From the NCBI RefSeq assembly GCF_036013525.1, contig NZ_CP107853.1, positions 9,424,001-9,488,000 on the forward strand: a stretch of DNA of 64,000 nt. The letters run 5' to 3'. The number at the start of each line of letters is the position of its first letter. Position 1 is the first letter of the stretch. The notes under the pieces are model-generated. The model was not told where the DNA came from and did no database searches. It was given only the letters and a program-made list of their open reading frames with translations. The position numbers and the translations under genes are program-made. This document shows positions 49,584-58,616 of the stretch, in pieces. Source of the DNA: Nonomuraea sp. NBC_00507. GTDB lineage: Bacteria; Actinomycetota; Actinomycetes; Streptosporangiales; Streptosporangiaceae.

Positions 49584-50201
49584 TCAGTAGCCGGCAGAGG
49601 ATGAGGCGGCTGCGCTGAGGCCGAGCAGGGACAGCCACAGGCCGCCGAAAATGAGCCAGCACAGGGCCCACAACACGACCGTGATGTAGGACGTCACCAG
49701 GCCCGCCACCGCCATCCCCTGGCCCTCCTCGCCCGTGCGCTTGATCTTGTTGAGCGCGATATGGCCGAGGATCACACCGGGGAGACTGGTCAATCCACAG
49801 AAAATCAGGCCGATGATGCCCAGGACGAGCGAGGCCACCGCCATGCCGTTGGTCGACCTGGGCTGCTGCGGCGGGCCATAGGGGTTGTAGCCGTAGCCCC
49901 CGGGCTGCTGGCCGAACCCGCCACTGGGCGGCATCTGGCCGTAGCCGAGCGGCTCCTGCGGATAGCTGGGCGGCTGCTGCCCATATCCGCCGTAACCACC
50001 ACCGCTCGTGGGCTGCTGCCCATAGCCGCCGCCGCTCGAGGGCTGCTGACCGTACCCGCCGCCGTATCCGCCGCTGCTCGGCGGCTGCTGGCCGTAGCCG
50101 CCCCCGCCATAGCCCCCGCCGCCGGGCGGCTGCTGGCCGTATCCTCCGCCGGGCGGCTGCGCGCCATAACCGCCGTTTCCGCCCTGATCCCCGTAGCTCA
50201 T
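49584..50201 (-). CDS. DUF4190 membrane protein with GYGQQPP repeats, 205 aa
   Basis: Gly/Tyr/Gln/Pro repeats (residues 1-~95, [15 protein letters not shown]) are followed by a DUF4190 pair of membrane segments, [64 protein letters not shown]. Function unknown. TAGGAG is present before ATG 50199-50201. Its repeats are similar at DNA level to the dispanin gene 400 bp downstream. Confidence 0.87.
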   Translation of the reverse strand: MSYGDQGGNGGYGAQPPGGGYGQQPPGGGGYGGGGYGQQPPSSGGYGGGYGQQPSSGGGYGQQPTSGGGYGGYGQQPPSYPQEPLGYGQMPPSGGFGQQPGGYGYNPYGPPQQPRSTNGMAVASLVLGIIGLIFCGLTSLPGVILGHIALNKIKRTGEEGQGMAVAGLVTSYITVVLWALCWLIFGGLWLSLLGLSAAASSSAGY

Positions 50202-50317
50202 GCGCCTGGCTCCTAGTGTTCGTGGCGAATTGCAACGGCAGCTTATTGAGGAACGACGGCCAGGCCGGCCGAGGTTTCAGAACAGTGGATAGTTCGTAAC
50301 ATTGGGCCTTGCGGCGG

Positions 50318-50896
50318 CTAACGGGTGGGGTCGTCTCCCCGGTCGAGAGCATCCCAGAGCGCCTTGTCGTCGTGCGCCGGCGCGGCGGAGCTCACGCCGC
50401 TCTGGCCCGCGCGGGCTCCGCCGCGCTCGTAACGGGCGGACATGCCCGCCCACCTGCCGCCGCGCGCGATCGCGACGACTCCCCCGGCGATCATCAGGGC
50501 CGCTCCGGCGCCCGCCACGACGGGCCAGAGCGGGGCGATCTCCCAGGGCAGGTGCCCGAGCGAGGAGCGCAGCGTGTTGTGCTCGTGGACCCAGCCGGTC
50601 ACGGTGGCGCCGTCGAGCGCCGTCCACGTGCCCCAGGCCGCGCCGGCGCCGCAGAGGGCCAGCAGCACGCCGACGGCGCGGCGGCCCACGCCCTTGGTCG
50701 CCAGCACGGCCACCACGCCGGCCAGCCCGGCCAGCGCCACGGGTGTCAGGACGGGGCCGAGGTCGCCGCCGGTGGGGGCCGTCGCCGCCGGGTGGGCGAC
50801 CCGCGCCCACTCCCGACCGGCGGCCAGCAGCACCAGCAGGCAACCCAGGACGGTCAGCGCCAGCCAGGCCCACAGCTCCCTGCGGTTGGAATCCAT
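50318..50896 (-). CDS. Trp-biosynthesis-associated membrane protein (TIGR02234), 192 aa
   Basis: Four membrane segments with RRELWAWLALTVLGCLLVLLAAGREWARV at the N-terminus and a basic, disordered C-tail ending DKALWDALDRGDDPTR, the usual end of this family. In other actinobacteria the gene stands between trpE and trpC. Here it follows hisI by only 9 bp. Function unknown. Confidence 0.88.
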   Translation of the reverse strand: MDSNRRELWAWLALTVLGCLLVLLAAGREWARVAHPAATAPTGGDLGPVLTPVALAGLAGVVAVLATKGVGRRAVGVLLALCGAGAAWGTWTALDGATVTGWVHEHNTLRSSLGHLPWEIAPLWPVVAGAGAALMIAGGVVAIARGGRWAGMSARYERGGARAGQSGVSSAAPAHDDKALWDALDRGDDPTR

Positions 50897-50905
50897 GGAA
50901 GGCGC

Positions 50906-51262
50906 CTAGCCGATCGCGGTCTCGAGCTGGTCGGCGTCGAAGCAGGTGCGCTCGCCCGTGTGGCAGGCGGCGCCGACCTGATCGACCTTGACGAGCACGG
51001 TGTCGCCGTCGCAGTCGAGGGCCACCGACTTGACGTGCTGGACGTGCCCGGAGGTGTCTCCCTTCACCCAGAACTCGCCGCGGCTGCGCGACCAGTAGGT
51101 GGCCCTGCCGGTGGTGAGCGTCCGATGCAGCGCCTCGTCGTTCATCCAGGCCAGCATGAGCACCTCGCCGGTGTCGTATTGCTGGGCGATGGCGGCGACG
51201 AGGCCGTCGGCGTTGCGCTTCAACCGGGCGGCGATCTTGGGGTCGAGGGACATGGCATCCAT
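50906..51262 (-). CDS. hisI: Phosphoribosyl-AMP cyclohydrolase HisI
   Basis: Opens the adenine ring of PR-AMP in histidine synthesis. Metal ligands are visible in [27 protein letters not shown], with [39 protein letters not shown] before it. 118 aa. ATG 51260-51262 is preferred over 51251-51253 because GGAGGGG is 8 nt upstream. It is 3 kb from the trp genes and 7 kb from the rest of the his genes. Confidence 0.95.
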   Translation of the reverse strand: MDAMSLDPKIAARLKRNADGLVAAIAQQYDTGEVLMLAWMNDEALHRTLTTGRATYWSRSRGEFWVKGDTSGHVQHVKSVALDCDGDTVLVKVDQVGAACHTGERTCFDADQLETAIG

Positions 51263-51310
51263 TCAACCAGCCCCTCCAACCGGCCCCTTCAACCGGCGCC
51301 GCCTCGTGCC

Positions 51311-51661
51311 TCAGGCCAGGGCCTGGGAGAGAGTGTCGTAGATCGGGAAGAGGGGGGCCAGGTTGGTCCTGCGTAGCCGCCGCAGCACCTGGCCGTCCGG
51401 CGCGACCAGCGCCATGCTGCCGTCGCGCGCGCGCAGGTCGGCCAGCTGGCGCACGAGGACCCCGAGCCCCGTCGTGTCGATGAACGTCAGCGCGGTCAGA
51501 TCCACCACCAGCCGGGGTCCGTGGGTCTCCACCGCCTCGTCGAGGCACCGCCGGACCCGGGACGCGTTGTCGACGTCCACCTCTCCCGCCAGGCTGACCA
51601 CCACGAGCTCGCCATGTCGGCGTCGCGTCATCTCCAGCACATCCACACTCATGCTCCTCAT
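51311..51661 (-). CDS. STAS-domain anti-sigma factor antagonist, 116 aa
   Basis: RsbV/SpoIIAA-like protein. VVSLAGEVDVDNASRVRRCLDEAV and LVVDLTALTFIDTTGLGVLVRQLA are the STAS signatures; Thr63-Thr64 take the place of the usual Ser-Ser, with Thr64 at the phospho-acceptor position. Likely partner of the divergent ATPase. AGGGGGC precedes ATG 51659-51661. Confidence 0.92.
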   Translation of the reverse strand: MRSMSVDVLEMTRRRHGELVVVSLAGEVDVDNASRVRRCLDEAVETHGPRLVVDLTALTFIDTTGLGVLVRQLADLRARDGSMALVAPDGQVLRRLRRTNLAPLFPIYDTLSQALA

Positions 51662-51738
51662 GCCCCCTGCCCACGCCGGGCGCTCCTGCTCGTGGGCGGC
51701 CCCGGCCGAAAAGGTACACCGATCAGCGTCACATCACG

Positions 51739-52308
51739 GTGGGTTTTGCAGAGAATGCACTACGTGATGGCGTGGCGAGGGGTATTTTCTTCGGCGAGGC
51801 GTGCTACGGGGAGGTGCCGCCATGCACGTCGCGGCGTCCGTCCGCGACCCGGATCCGGGTGGTCACGTCCGCCTGCCGTTCGCCGGGCGGGCGAGGTGCG
51901 GGTCACCTGTGCAAGCCGATGTGTAGGCAGGTGTGGTGCGCGAGCATCGCGCGCGGGCGGGTCACGTTCTTGCGCAGGGCGGTCGCGGAGCACGCCGCCT
52001 CCGAGGGGATGACGGGGCGGCGTCTGGAGGACTTCGTGCTGGTCGCCAACGAGATCACCACCAACGCGGTGGTGCACGGCGGCGGGCACGGGCGGCTGCG
52101 GCTGTGGGCGTACGGCGGGCGGCTGTGGTGCGAGGTGAGCGACGAGGGGCCGGGGTTGCCGCCGGGATGGCTGGGCGACATGCGCCCGCCCGCGTGGTTC
52201 GAGGGCCGCGGGCGGGGATTGTGGCTGACGCGGATGTTGTGCGATCACATCACGATCGTGTCGGGGCCCCAGGGGACGACCGTGACGTTCGCCGCCGTCT
52301 GCGAGTGA
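51739..52308 (+). CDS. HATPase anti-sigma/RsbW-like serine kinase, 189 aa (start uncertain)
   Basis: Residues ~80-189 form a GHKL ATPase: N-box EITTNAVVHGG, G1 motif DEGPGLPPGW, G2 GRGRGLWLTRML. Such proteins phosphorylate STAS partners and hold sigma factors or other targets. The first ~60 residues, rich in Arg/Cys and unlike the family, suggest that the real start is further in, for example ATG 51919 (MCRQVWCASIARGRV). Divergent from the STAS gene; the pair resembles an Rsb partner switch. Confidence 0.8.
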   Translation: MGFAENALRDGVARGIFFGEACYGEVPPCTSRRPSATRIRVVTSACRSPGGRGAGHLCKPMCRQVWCASIARGRVTFLRRAVAEHAASEGMTGRRLEDFVLVANEITTNAVVHGGGHGRLRLWAYGGRLWCEVSDEGPGLPPGWLGDMRPPAWFEGRGRGLWLTRMLCDHITIVSGPQGTTVTFAAVCE

Positions 52309-52311
52309 TCG

Positions 52312-54093
52312 TCACGAGTGGGCGGCGGAGATCCAGGAGGCGTGCAGGTCGGCGTACACGCCCGGCTCGTTCACCAGCTCGGCGTGCGCGCCGCGCTGCA
52401 CCAGGCGGCCCGCGTCGAACACCAGCACCTCGTCGGCGTTCTCGGCCGTGGACAGGCGGTGGGCGATCGAGATGGCGGTACGGCCGCGGGTCACGCCTTC
52501 GAGCGCCCGGGCCAGCCGTACCTCCGTGGCCGGGTCCACCGCCGAGGTGGCCTCGTCCAGCAGGAGCAGGTCGGGGTCGGCGAGGTAGGCGCGGGCCAGG
52601 GCGACGAGCTGGCGCTCGCCCGCCGACATCGACTCGCCCCGCTGGCCGACGGGCGTGTCCAGGCCGGTCGGCAGACCCTCGAGCCAGTCCGCCAGGCCCA
52701 GCTCGGTCAGCGCGAGCTCGATCTCCGCGCGGGTGGCCTCCGGCCTGCCGTAGCGGATGTTCTCCTCGAGCGTCCCGTCGAACAGGAACCCGTCCTGCGG
52801 CACCATGACGATGCGCTCGCGCAGCGAGGAGAAGCGCACGTCGCGCAGGTCGTGGCCGTCGATCGTGACCCGTCCCGAGGCCGGGTCCATCAACCGCGTC
52901 AGGAGCTTGGCGAACGTGGTCTTGCCCGAGCCTGTCTCCCCCACCACCGCGATGCGGGAGCGGGGCGGGATCTGGAGCGTGACCTCGCGCAGCACGGGCG
53001 GGCCTGCGGGGTAGGAGAAGTGCACCTCCTCGAAGGCGACGGAGATGGGGCCGCGCGGCAGCTCCACGCCATCCTCACCGGGGTCGGCCACGTCGGCCGG
53101 CGTGTCCAGCACGCCGAGGATGCGCCGCCAGCCGGCGACGGCGTTCTGGGCCTCGTTGAGGACCTCGGTGGCGGTCTGCAGCGGCGACACGAACAGCGTG
53201 ACCAGGAACAGGAACGCCACCAGCTCGCCCTGCGTGATGTCGCCCGACAGGCCCAGCCGCACACCGAGCAGCACGATGCCGGCGATCGCGACGGCGGCCA
53301 CGATCTCGGTCAGCGGGAACACGAAACCGACGATGGTCTGCGCCCTGACCTGGGCGGACCTGTTGGCGTTCACGGCCTTGCCGATCCGCTCGGCGGTACG
53401 CCGCTCCGACGCGTAGGCCCGGATGACCGCGGCGCCGACGACGGACTCGCTGACCGCGGCGAGCATGTCGCCGGTGCGCTCGCGCACCACCGTGTACGCC
53501 CGCGACAGCAGCCGCTGGAAGCGCGGCAGGGCGATCATCAGCGGGATGAAGCAGGCCCAGACCACGAGCGTCAGCTGCCAGGAGTAGACGAACATCAGCA
53601 CGGTCGCCACCAGCAGCTGCCCGAACGCCACGATGATCATCAGCCCGCCCCATTGCATGAAGGTGCTGATCTGATCGATGTCGTTGGTGACGCGTGAGAC
53701 CAGGGCACCGCGGCGCTCGGTGTTCTGGGTGAGCACCGACAGGTCGTGCACGTGCCTGAAGCCGCGGACGCGCAGGGTCGCCAGGGACGATTCGGTGGCC
53801 TTGTAGAGGCGCACGTTCATGACGTATCCGGCGAGCGCCGTGAGCACGACGGCCGCCGCGCACACGAGGACGGCCGCGGTGATGTACGAGATGTCCGGGG
53901 CGCCGCCCTTGATCCCCGTGTCGATCGTCTGCTGGACCGCGATCGGCACGATGATCTTGCCGACGGTCGCGATGACGGCCAGCATCATCGTGCCCGCGAG
54001 CCCCTTGCGGAACTCGGGCGTCAGCGACAGGCCCGTGCGGATGGTGGCCAGTGCCGAGCGGCCGGAGTCGCGCTGGATGCTCTGCGTCGTCAT
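52312..54093 (-). CDS. Heterodimeric ABC exporter subunit, canonical Walker B/His side
   Basis: Six-helix transmembrane domain (residues ~30-330) and nucleotide-binding domain with Walker A GETGSGKTT (385-393), Walker B LLLLDEATSAVD (catalytic Glu514) and H-loop IAHRLST (His545). The signature motif is altered: MSAGERQ (489-495) in place of LSGGQ. ATG 54091-54093, 4-bp overlap with the upstream partner. 593 aa. Substrate unknown; drugs or lipids are usual for this group. Confidence 0.92.
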   Translation of the reverse strand: MTTQSIQRDSGRSALATIRTGLSLTPEFRKGLAGTMMLAVIATVGKIIVPIAVQQTIDTGIKGGAPDISYITAAVLVCAAAVVLTALAGYVMNVRLYKATESSLATLRVRGFRHVHDLSVLTQNTERRGALVSRVTNDIDQISTFMQWGGLMIIVAFGQLLVATVLMFVYSWQLTLVVWACFIPLMIALPRFQRLLSRAYTVVRERTGDMLAAVSESVVGAAVIRAYASERRTAERIGKAVNANRSAQVRAQTIVGFVFPLTEIVAAVAIAGIVLLGVRLGLSGDITQGELVAFLFLVTLFVSPLQTATEVLNEAQNAVAGWRRILGVLDTPADVADPGEDGVELPRGPISVAFEEVHFSYPAGPPVLREVTLQIPPRSRIAVVGETGSGKTTFAKLLTRLMDPASGRVTIDGHDLRDVRFSSLRERIVMVPQDGFLFDGTLEENIRYGRPEATRAEIELALTELGLADWLEGLPTGLDTPVGQRGESMSAGERQLVALARAYLADPDLLLLDEATSAVDPATEVRLARALEGVTRGRTAISIAHRLSTAENADEVLVFDAGRLVQRGAHAELVNEPGVYADLHASWISAAHS

Positions 54094-55946
54094 GCGCTGA
54101 CTCCCTCTTCCTCTCCCGCCAGCACGTCTTCCTCTCCCTTGAGGACCGTTTCGTCTTCGGTCTGGATGTCGATGGCGGCGCGCTCGGCTTCCTCGCGCTC
54201 GTAGGCGGTCACCAGGTTGCGGTAGCCCGCGCAGCGGGCCAGCAGCTCCTCGTGCGGTCCGCGGTCCACGACCCGGCCGTGGTCGAGGTAGACGACCTCG
54301 TCGGCCAGCGCGATCGTGGCCAGGCGGTAGGCGACGACCACGACGGTGGACGCCTCGGCGGCGTCCCGGAGCCCGTATAGGATCCTGGCCTCGACCTGCG
54401 GGTCGACGCTGGAGGTCGCGTCGTCGAGCACGAGCAGGCGGGGCCGGCGCACGATCGCGCGGGCCAGGGCCAGGCGCTGACGCTGTCCGCCGGACAGGGT
54501 CGCGCCGCGCTCGCCGACGCGGGTGCCGAGGCCGTCGGGCAGCCTGGCGACGAAGCCGTCGGCCTGGGCCAGGCGCAGCGCGGACCACACGTCCTCGTCG
54601 GCGCTCTCCAGGCCGAGCGCCACGTTGCCGCGCACGGTGTCGTCGAACAGGAACGTCTGCTGCGGCACCAGCGCCACCGACGCGGCGACCCCGCCGTACG
54701 CCAGCTCTCGCAGGTCGACGCCGTCGAGCACGACCTGTCCCGTGTCGGGATCGACCAGCCGCACGAGCAGCTGCACCAGCGTGGACTTACCCGATCCGGT
54801 GGGCCCGACGAGGGCGACGGTCCGGCCGGCCGGCACGTCGAAGGTGACGTCGTGCAGCACTTCCGCCTCGCCGTAGCGGTAGGACACGCCCCGCACCTCC
54901 AGCTCGGCGGGCGCCGGGGAGGTCGTGGCGGCATCTCCGTACGCCATGGAGCCGGTCGCCTCCAGAACGGCCTGCACCCGCTCCCAGCCGACGACGCTGC
55001 GCGGCAGCTCCGCCAGCACCCAGCCGAGCGCCCTGATCGGGAAGGCCAGCAGCGTGAACAGATAGGCGACCTGGATCAGGTCGCCGGCGACGATGGACCC
55101 CCCGGACAGGCGCAGCGCGCCCACGGCGAGCACCGCCAGCACGCCGATCGTGGGCAGCGCCTCGAGCATCGGGTCGAACAGCCCGCGCACCCGGCCGACG
55201 GCGATGTTGGCATCGCGCAGCTCGTGGGCGCGGCGCTGGAATCGCTCGGTCTCCAGGTCCTCCCTGCCGAGGGTCTTGACGACGAGCGCGCCGTCGAAGC
55301 TCTCGTGCGCGATCTCGCTGACCTCGGCGCGCAGTTGCTGCGCGCGGGTCGCGAGCGGGCTCAGCTTGCGCTGGTAGACGAGGTTGAGCACGGCGATGGC
55401 CGGGAAGATGAGGAAGCCGACGAGCGCGAGCACGAGGTCGGTGAAGAGCATCGCGATCGCCGCCGTGACCAGCATGACGACCACGCCGACGGCCATCGGC
55501 AGCGGCGCGAGCGGCGCCCAGGCCGCCTCGGCGTCGGCGCTGGCGTTGGACAGCAGCTGCCCGGTGGGGTGCCGGTGGTGCCAGGACAGCGGCAGCCGCA
55601 GATACTGCTGGGTGACGTCCCTGCGCGACCTGGCCTGCATGCGATATTGCATGATCCCGGCCAGGATGCGGCGGCCCGCCACACCGAACGCCTTGAGCAG
55701 CGCCGTGCCGATGATGAGGAACACCCCGGTCCACAGCGCCCCTGTGGCCACCCGGCCCTCGGCGAACGAGGGCAGCAGCACGTGCTGCGTGGCCCAGCCG
55801 AGCGCCCAGGCCGAGGCCACGGTCATGCCGCCATAGACGGCGCTGGCCAGCACGGCCAGCGTGAAGACCGCCTTCTCGGTGCGAACGGCCACCCCAAGGA
55901 CCCGTAGTCCTTGGCGCATCACGGCCGAGGTGACCTTGCTCGCCAC
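54090..55946 (-). CDS. Heterodimeric ABC exporter subunit with degenerate catalytic site
   Basis: TMD (1-~340) plus NBD with Walker A GPTGSGKST (381-389) and a normal LSGGQ (484-488), but Walker B LLVLDDATSSVD has Asp509 where the catalytic Glu should be, and VVVAYRLATIA has Tyr540 in place of the H-loop His. Its ATP site pairs with the altered signature of the partner, so one of the two sites of the heterodimer is degenerate. 618 aa, with an acidic tail. GTG 55944-55946 with AAGGGGAG upstream. Confidence 0.92.
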   Translation of the reverse strand: MASKVTSAVMRQGLRVLGVAVRTEKAVFTLAVLASAVYGGMTVASAWALGWATQHVLLPSFAEGRVATGALWTGVFLIIGTALLKAFGVAGRRILAGIMQYRMQARSRRDVTQQYLRLPLSWHHRHPTGQLLSNASADAEAAWAPLAPLPMAVGVVVMLVTAAIAMLFTDLVLALVGFLIFPAIAVLNLVYQRKLSPLATRAQQLRAEVSEIAHESFDGALVVKTLGREDLETERFQRRAHELRDANIAVGRVRGLFDPMLEALPTIGVLAVLAVGALRLSGGSIVAGDLIQVAYLFTLLAFPIRALGWVLAELPRSVVGWERVQAVLEATGSMAYGDAATTSPAPAELEVRGVSYRYGEAEVLHDVTFDVPAGRTVALVGPTGSGKSTLVQLLVRLVDPDTGQVVLDGVDLRELAYGGVAASVALVPQQTFLFDDTVRGNVALGLESADEDVWSALRLAQADGFVARLPDGLGTRVGERGATLSGGQRQRLALARAIVRRPRLLVLDDATSSVDPQVEARILYGLRDAAEASTVVVVAYRLATIALADEVVYLDHGRVVDRGPHEELLARCAGYRNLVTAYEREEAERAAIDIQTEDETVLKGEEDVLAGEEEGVSA

Positions 55947-56022
55947 TCGGTAGGCTCCCCTTCAGCTGACGTCTGTACGCAAGTCACTACATCACCTCTG
56001 ATCAACCAGTTATTCCCACGGG

Positions 56023-56028
56023 TAGGGT
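56023..56028 (+). promoter_or_regulatory. -10 box TAGGGT, leaderless start of the TIGR03085 gene
   Basis: TAGGGT is 7 nt before GTG 56036. Confidence 0.5.
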
Positions 56029-56035
56029 TGACCAC

Positions 56036-56665
56036 GTGACTCACGCTCGTAGCGAACGCGCCGCGCTCTGCGACCTGCTCGACCGGCTCGGGCCGGACGC
56101 GCCGACGCTCTGCACGGGCTGGACCACCTACGACCTGGCCGCCCACCTGGTGCTGCGCGAGCGCCGGCCCGACGCGGCGGGCGGGATCGCGCTCAAGCCC
56201 CTGGCCGGCTACACCGCCTCGGTCCAGGACGGGCTCAAGGCCAAACACCCCTACCCCGAGCTGGTCGCCATGGTGCGCAAGCCGGGCGGCGTCTACGGCA
56301 TGCTGCCGTTCCTCGACGAGGCCGTCAACGCACTGGAGTTCTTCGTGCACCACGAAGACGTGCGCCGCGCGCAGCCGTCCTGGGAGCCGCGCGAGCTGCC
56401 CGCCGACCTCGACCGGCTCATCTGGAAGCGGGTGGCGAGCGGCGCCAGGCTGATGCTGCGCAAGTCGCCCGTGGGCGTGGTCCTGCACCGCCTCGGCGGC
56501 GGCGTCGCGCTCGGCGGCCCCCGCCAGGGCCCTCGGGTGGAGGTGACCGGGACGGCCTCCGAGCTGCTGATGTTCTGCTTCGGCCGCCAGGAGCACGCCC
56601 GCGTGGAGCTCACCGGCGAGCCCCACGCCGTCTCCCTGCTGCGCGCGGCCTCCCTGGGCATGTAG
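56036..56665 (+). CDS. TIGR03085 (DinB/mycothiol-maleylpyruvate isomerase-like) metal-binding protein
   Basis: The N-terminal helical bundle SERAALCDLLDRLGPDAPTLCTGWTTYDLAAHLVLRERRPDAA carries the HxxxR-like metal/thiol site found in this family. ALEFFVHHEDVRRAQPSWEPRELP and the C-terminal GTASELLMFCFGRQEHARVELTG are also typical. Related enzymes are thiol S-transferases, but the function of this group is unknown. 209 aa. GTG start, leaderless. Confidence 0.88.
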   Translation: MTHARSERAALCDLLDRLGPDAPTLCTGWTTYDLAAHLVLRERRPDAAGGIALKPLAGYTASVQDGLKAKHPYPELVAMVRKPGGVYGMLPFLDEAVNALEFFVHHEDVRRAQPSWEPRELPADLDRLIWKRVASGARLMLRKSPVGVVLHRLGGGVALGGPRQGPRVEVTGTASELLMFCFGRQEHARVELTGEPHAVSLLRAASLGM

Positions 56666-56849
56666 CCCCCTGCTCCGGCTCGCCCATCGCGGAAACCCGG
56701 CGCGGCAAGTGCTCGCGCATCAAGTCAAGCCTTTACCATGACAGAGGAAAAGAAGCCCCCGGTTAGGATCATGAACATCTTCACAGAGGATGCCGGTGAT
56801 CGCCCAGATCCGGGTATATACGGCTGGGAATGGACTGCAGGAGGCCCCT

Positions 56850-57011
56850 ATGCAGGTCAAGAAGGTGATCACGTACGCGGCTGTCGCGTTCGTGATCTTC
56901 TACCTGTTCACCCAGCCGGACCAAGCCGCCGACGCGGTCAGAGGTGTGTTCGACGGAATCGTCCAAGGAGCCAATCAGTTGGCGACATTCTTTACCAGGG
57001 TTCTGGCCTAA
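56850..57011 (+). CDS. Small single-pass membrane protein, 53 aa
   Basis: MQVKKVITYAAVAFVIFYLFTQP is a short N-terminal membrane segment, followed by an amphipathic helix (DQAADAVRGVFDGIVQGANQLATFF). GGAGG is 5 nt before ATG 56850, strong evidence of translation. The GS-like gene follows after 60 bp in the same direction. A TAGGAT box is at about 56764. Function unknown; the longer open frame to 56790 is not needed. Confidence 0.7.
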   Translation: MQVKKVITYAAVAFVIFYLFTQPDQAADAVRGVFDGIVQGANQLATFFTRVLA

Positions 57012-57071
57012 CGAGGGTCCTGCCTGAGGCAGACGCTTCCCCGCGCTGCCAGATCGTGCTACGCAGGCAGG

Positions 57072-58433
57072 ATGAGAGATCGCCCTAGCGGCAGCAAGAT
57101 CAATCAGCTTGATCCGAACGTCCGGCGCATCCTCGAGCGCGCCGAGCTCGAGGGCATCGAGCTGATTCGTTTTCTGTACGCCGACCACGGTGGCGTCATT
57201 CGTGGTAAAGCGGCTTCCCGATCACGGTTGGCCGAACGGCTCAACACCGGCATCGGGCACACGGTGGCCATGATGGCGATGAACATGCTCGACCAGCTCC
57301 AGGACGTCGAGCAGATGGGTCCGGTGGGCGAGGTCCGCATCGTCCCCGACCCCGCCACGTACGTCCCTTTGCCCCACGCACCCGGCGCGGCGGCGATGTT
57401 GTCGGATCTGCGGCGGCCGGACGGCTCGCCGTGGGAGGCGTGCGCGCGGACATTTCTCAAGGACGCGATCGCCGAGCTGGCCACGGAGGGTTACACGCTC
57501 CAGGCGGCGTTCGAGCCGGAGTTCACCCTGGGCCGCCGCCTGCCCGACCCGACAGGCGGCCCGGACCGGCTGGTGCCGATTGACGACTCGCTCTGCTATG
57601 CCAATGCCGGGTTCGACACGGCGCACGACTACACCGTCAAACTCATCCACGCCCTGGAGACACAGGGCCTGCGCGTCGAGCACTACCACCCGGAGCTGGG
57701 GCCCGGCCAGCAGGAGCTGTCGATCAGGCACGCGCCCGCGTTGCGCGCCGCCGACAACCACGTCCTGTTCAGGGAGACCGTGCGCGGCGTGGCCCTGCGG
57801 ATGCAGCTGTGGGCCACGCTGGCCCCCAAACCGCTGGCCGACCAGGCCGGCAACGGCGCCCACCTGCACCTGTCGCTCTGGAACGACACCCGCAACGTCT
57901 TCGCCGCCGACGGAGAGGTGCGTGACGGCTTCATCGGCGGCCTGCTCGCCCACCTGCCCGCCCTGACCGCGCTGACGTGCGGCAGCGTCAACAGCTTCCG
58001 CCGCCTGGCGCCCCGCATGTGGTCCAGCGCGTACGCGGTGTACGGGCTCGACAACCGGGAGGCCGCCGTACGCGTGTGCTCGCCGATCGGTGAGACCGGT
58101 GAGCCGAACCTGGAGCTGAAGCCGTCGGACTCCTCCGCCAACCCGTACCTGTCGCTGGGGGCCGTGATCCACGCCGGCCTGGACGGGATCCGGCGCAAGC
58201 TCGACCCGGGGGCGCCCGTGGACGTGGACCCCGACACGCGGCCCGGCCGATACCCGCGCCTGCCGACGTCGCTGGACGAGGCGCTGGACGCGCTGGAGGC
58301 CGACGAACTGCTCATGGAGGCGCTCGGGCCGCTGCGGCGCAGCGCGTACCTGGCCGTCAAGCGGTCGGAGGCGGCCGCGTTCGGCGCGAAGGACGCCTCC
58401 TATGAGCTGTTCAACCACCTGCGGGTGTTCTGA
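57072..58433 (+). CDS. Glutamine synthetase-like ligase, 453 aa
   Basis: GS-family catalytic domain: AAFEPEF, HYHPELGPGQQELSIRHAPA, NGAHLHLSLW, SVNSFRRLAPRMWSSAYAVYGLDNREAAVRV and LELKPSDSSANPYLSLGAVIHAGLDGI are the conserved metal/ATP/glutamate motifs, and the N-terminus has RFLYADHGGVIRGKAAS. The adenylylation Tyr of GlnA is absent. Such divergent GS proteins in actinobacteria often link glutamate to amines such as polyamines or ethanolamine, so true glutamine synthesis is unlikely. No clear ribosome binding site for ATG 57072. Confidence 0.85.
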   Translation: MRDRPSGSKINQLDPNVRRILERAELEGIELIRFLYADHGGVIRGKAASRSRLAERLNTGIGHTVAMMAMNMLDQLQDVEQMGPVGEVRIVPDPATYVPLPHAPGAAAMLSDLRRPDGSPWEACARTFLKDAIAELATEGYTLQAAFEPEFTLGRRLPDPTGGPDRLVPIDDSLCYANAGFDTAHDYTVKLIHALETQGLRVEHYHPELGPGQQELSIRHAPALRAADNHVLFRETVRGVALRMQLWATLAPKPLADQAGNGAHLHLSLWNDTRNVFAADGEVRDGFIGGLLAHLPALTALTCGSVNSFRRLAPRMWSSAYAVYGLDNREAAVRVCSPIGETGEPNLELKPSDSSANPYLSLGAVIHAGLDGIRRKLDPGAPVDVDPDTRPGRYPRLPTSLDEALDALEADELLMEALGPLRRSAYLAVKRSEAAAFGAKDASYELFNHLRVF

Positions 58434-58455
58434 ACGCCGCCACGCACGCCACCTC

Positions 58456-58489
58456 GCCGGCACAGCCCGGCCCCGCCCGCCGTGCCGGC
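58456..58489 (+). terminator. Hairpin terminator after the GS-like gene
   Basis: GCCGGCAC (58456-58463) pairs with GTGCCGGC (58482-58489), an 8-bp stem 22 bp after the stop, with an 18-nt loop. No U-run, moderate support. Confidence 0.4.
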
Positions 58490-58616
58490 TCAGGCCGATC
58501 CGGCCGGGACCGGCCCACGCCACCACAGCCGCACCGGCCGGACCCGGCAGTCGCAGCACCTGCGGCGGCCGCAGGACCCGGGCACAGTGGCCGCGGCCGG
58601 TGGGCCTGGTCGGGGG

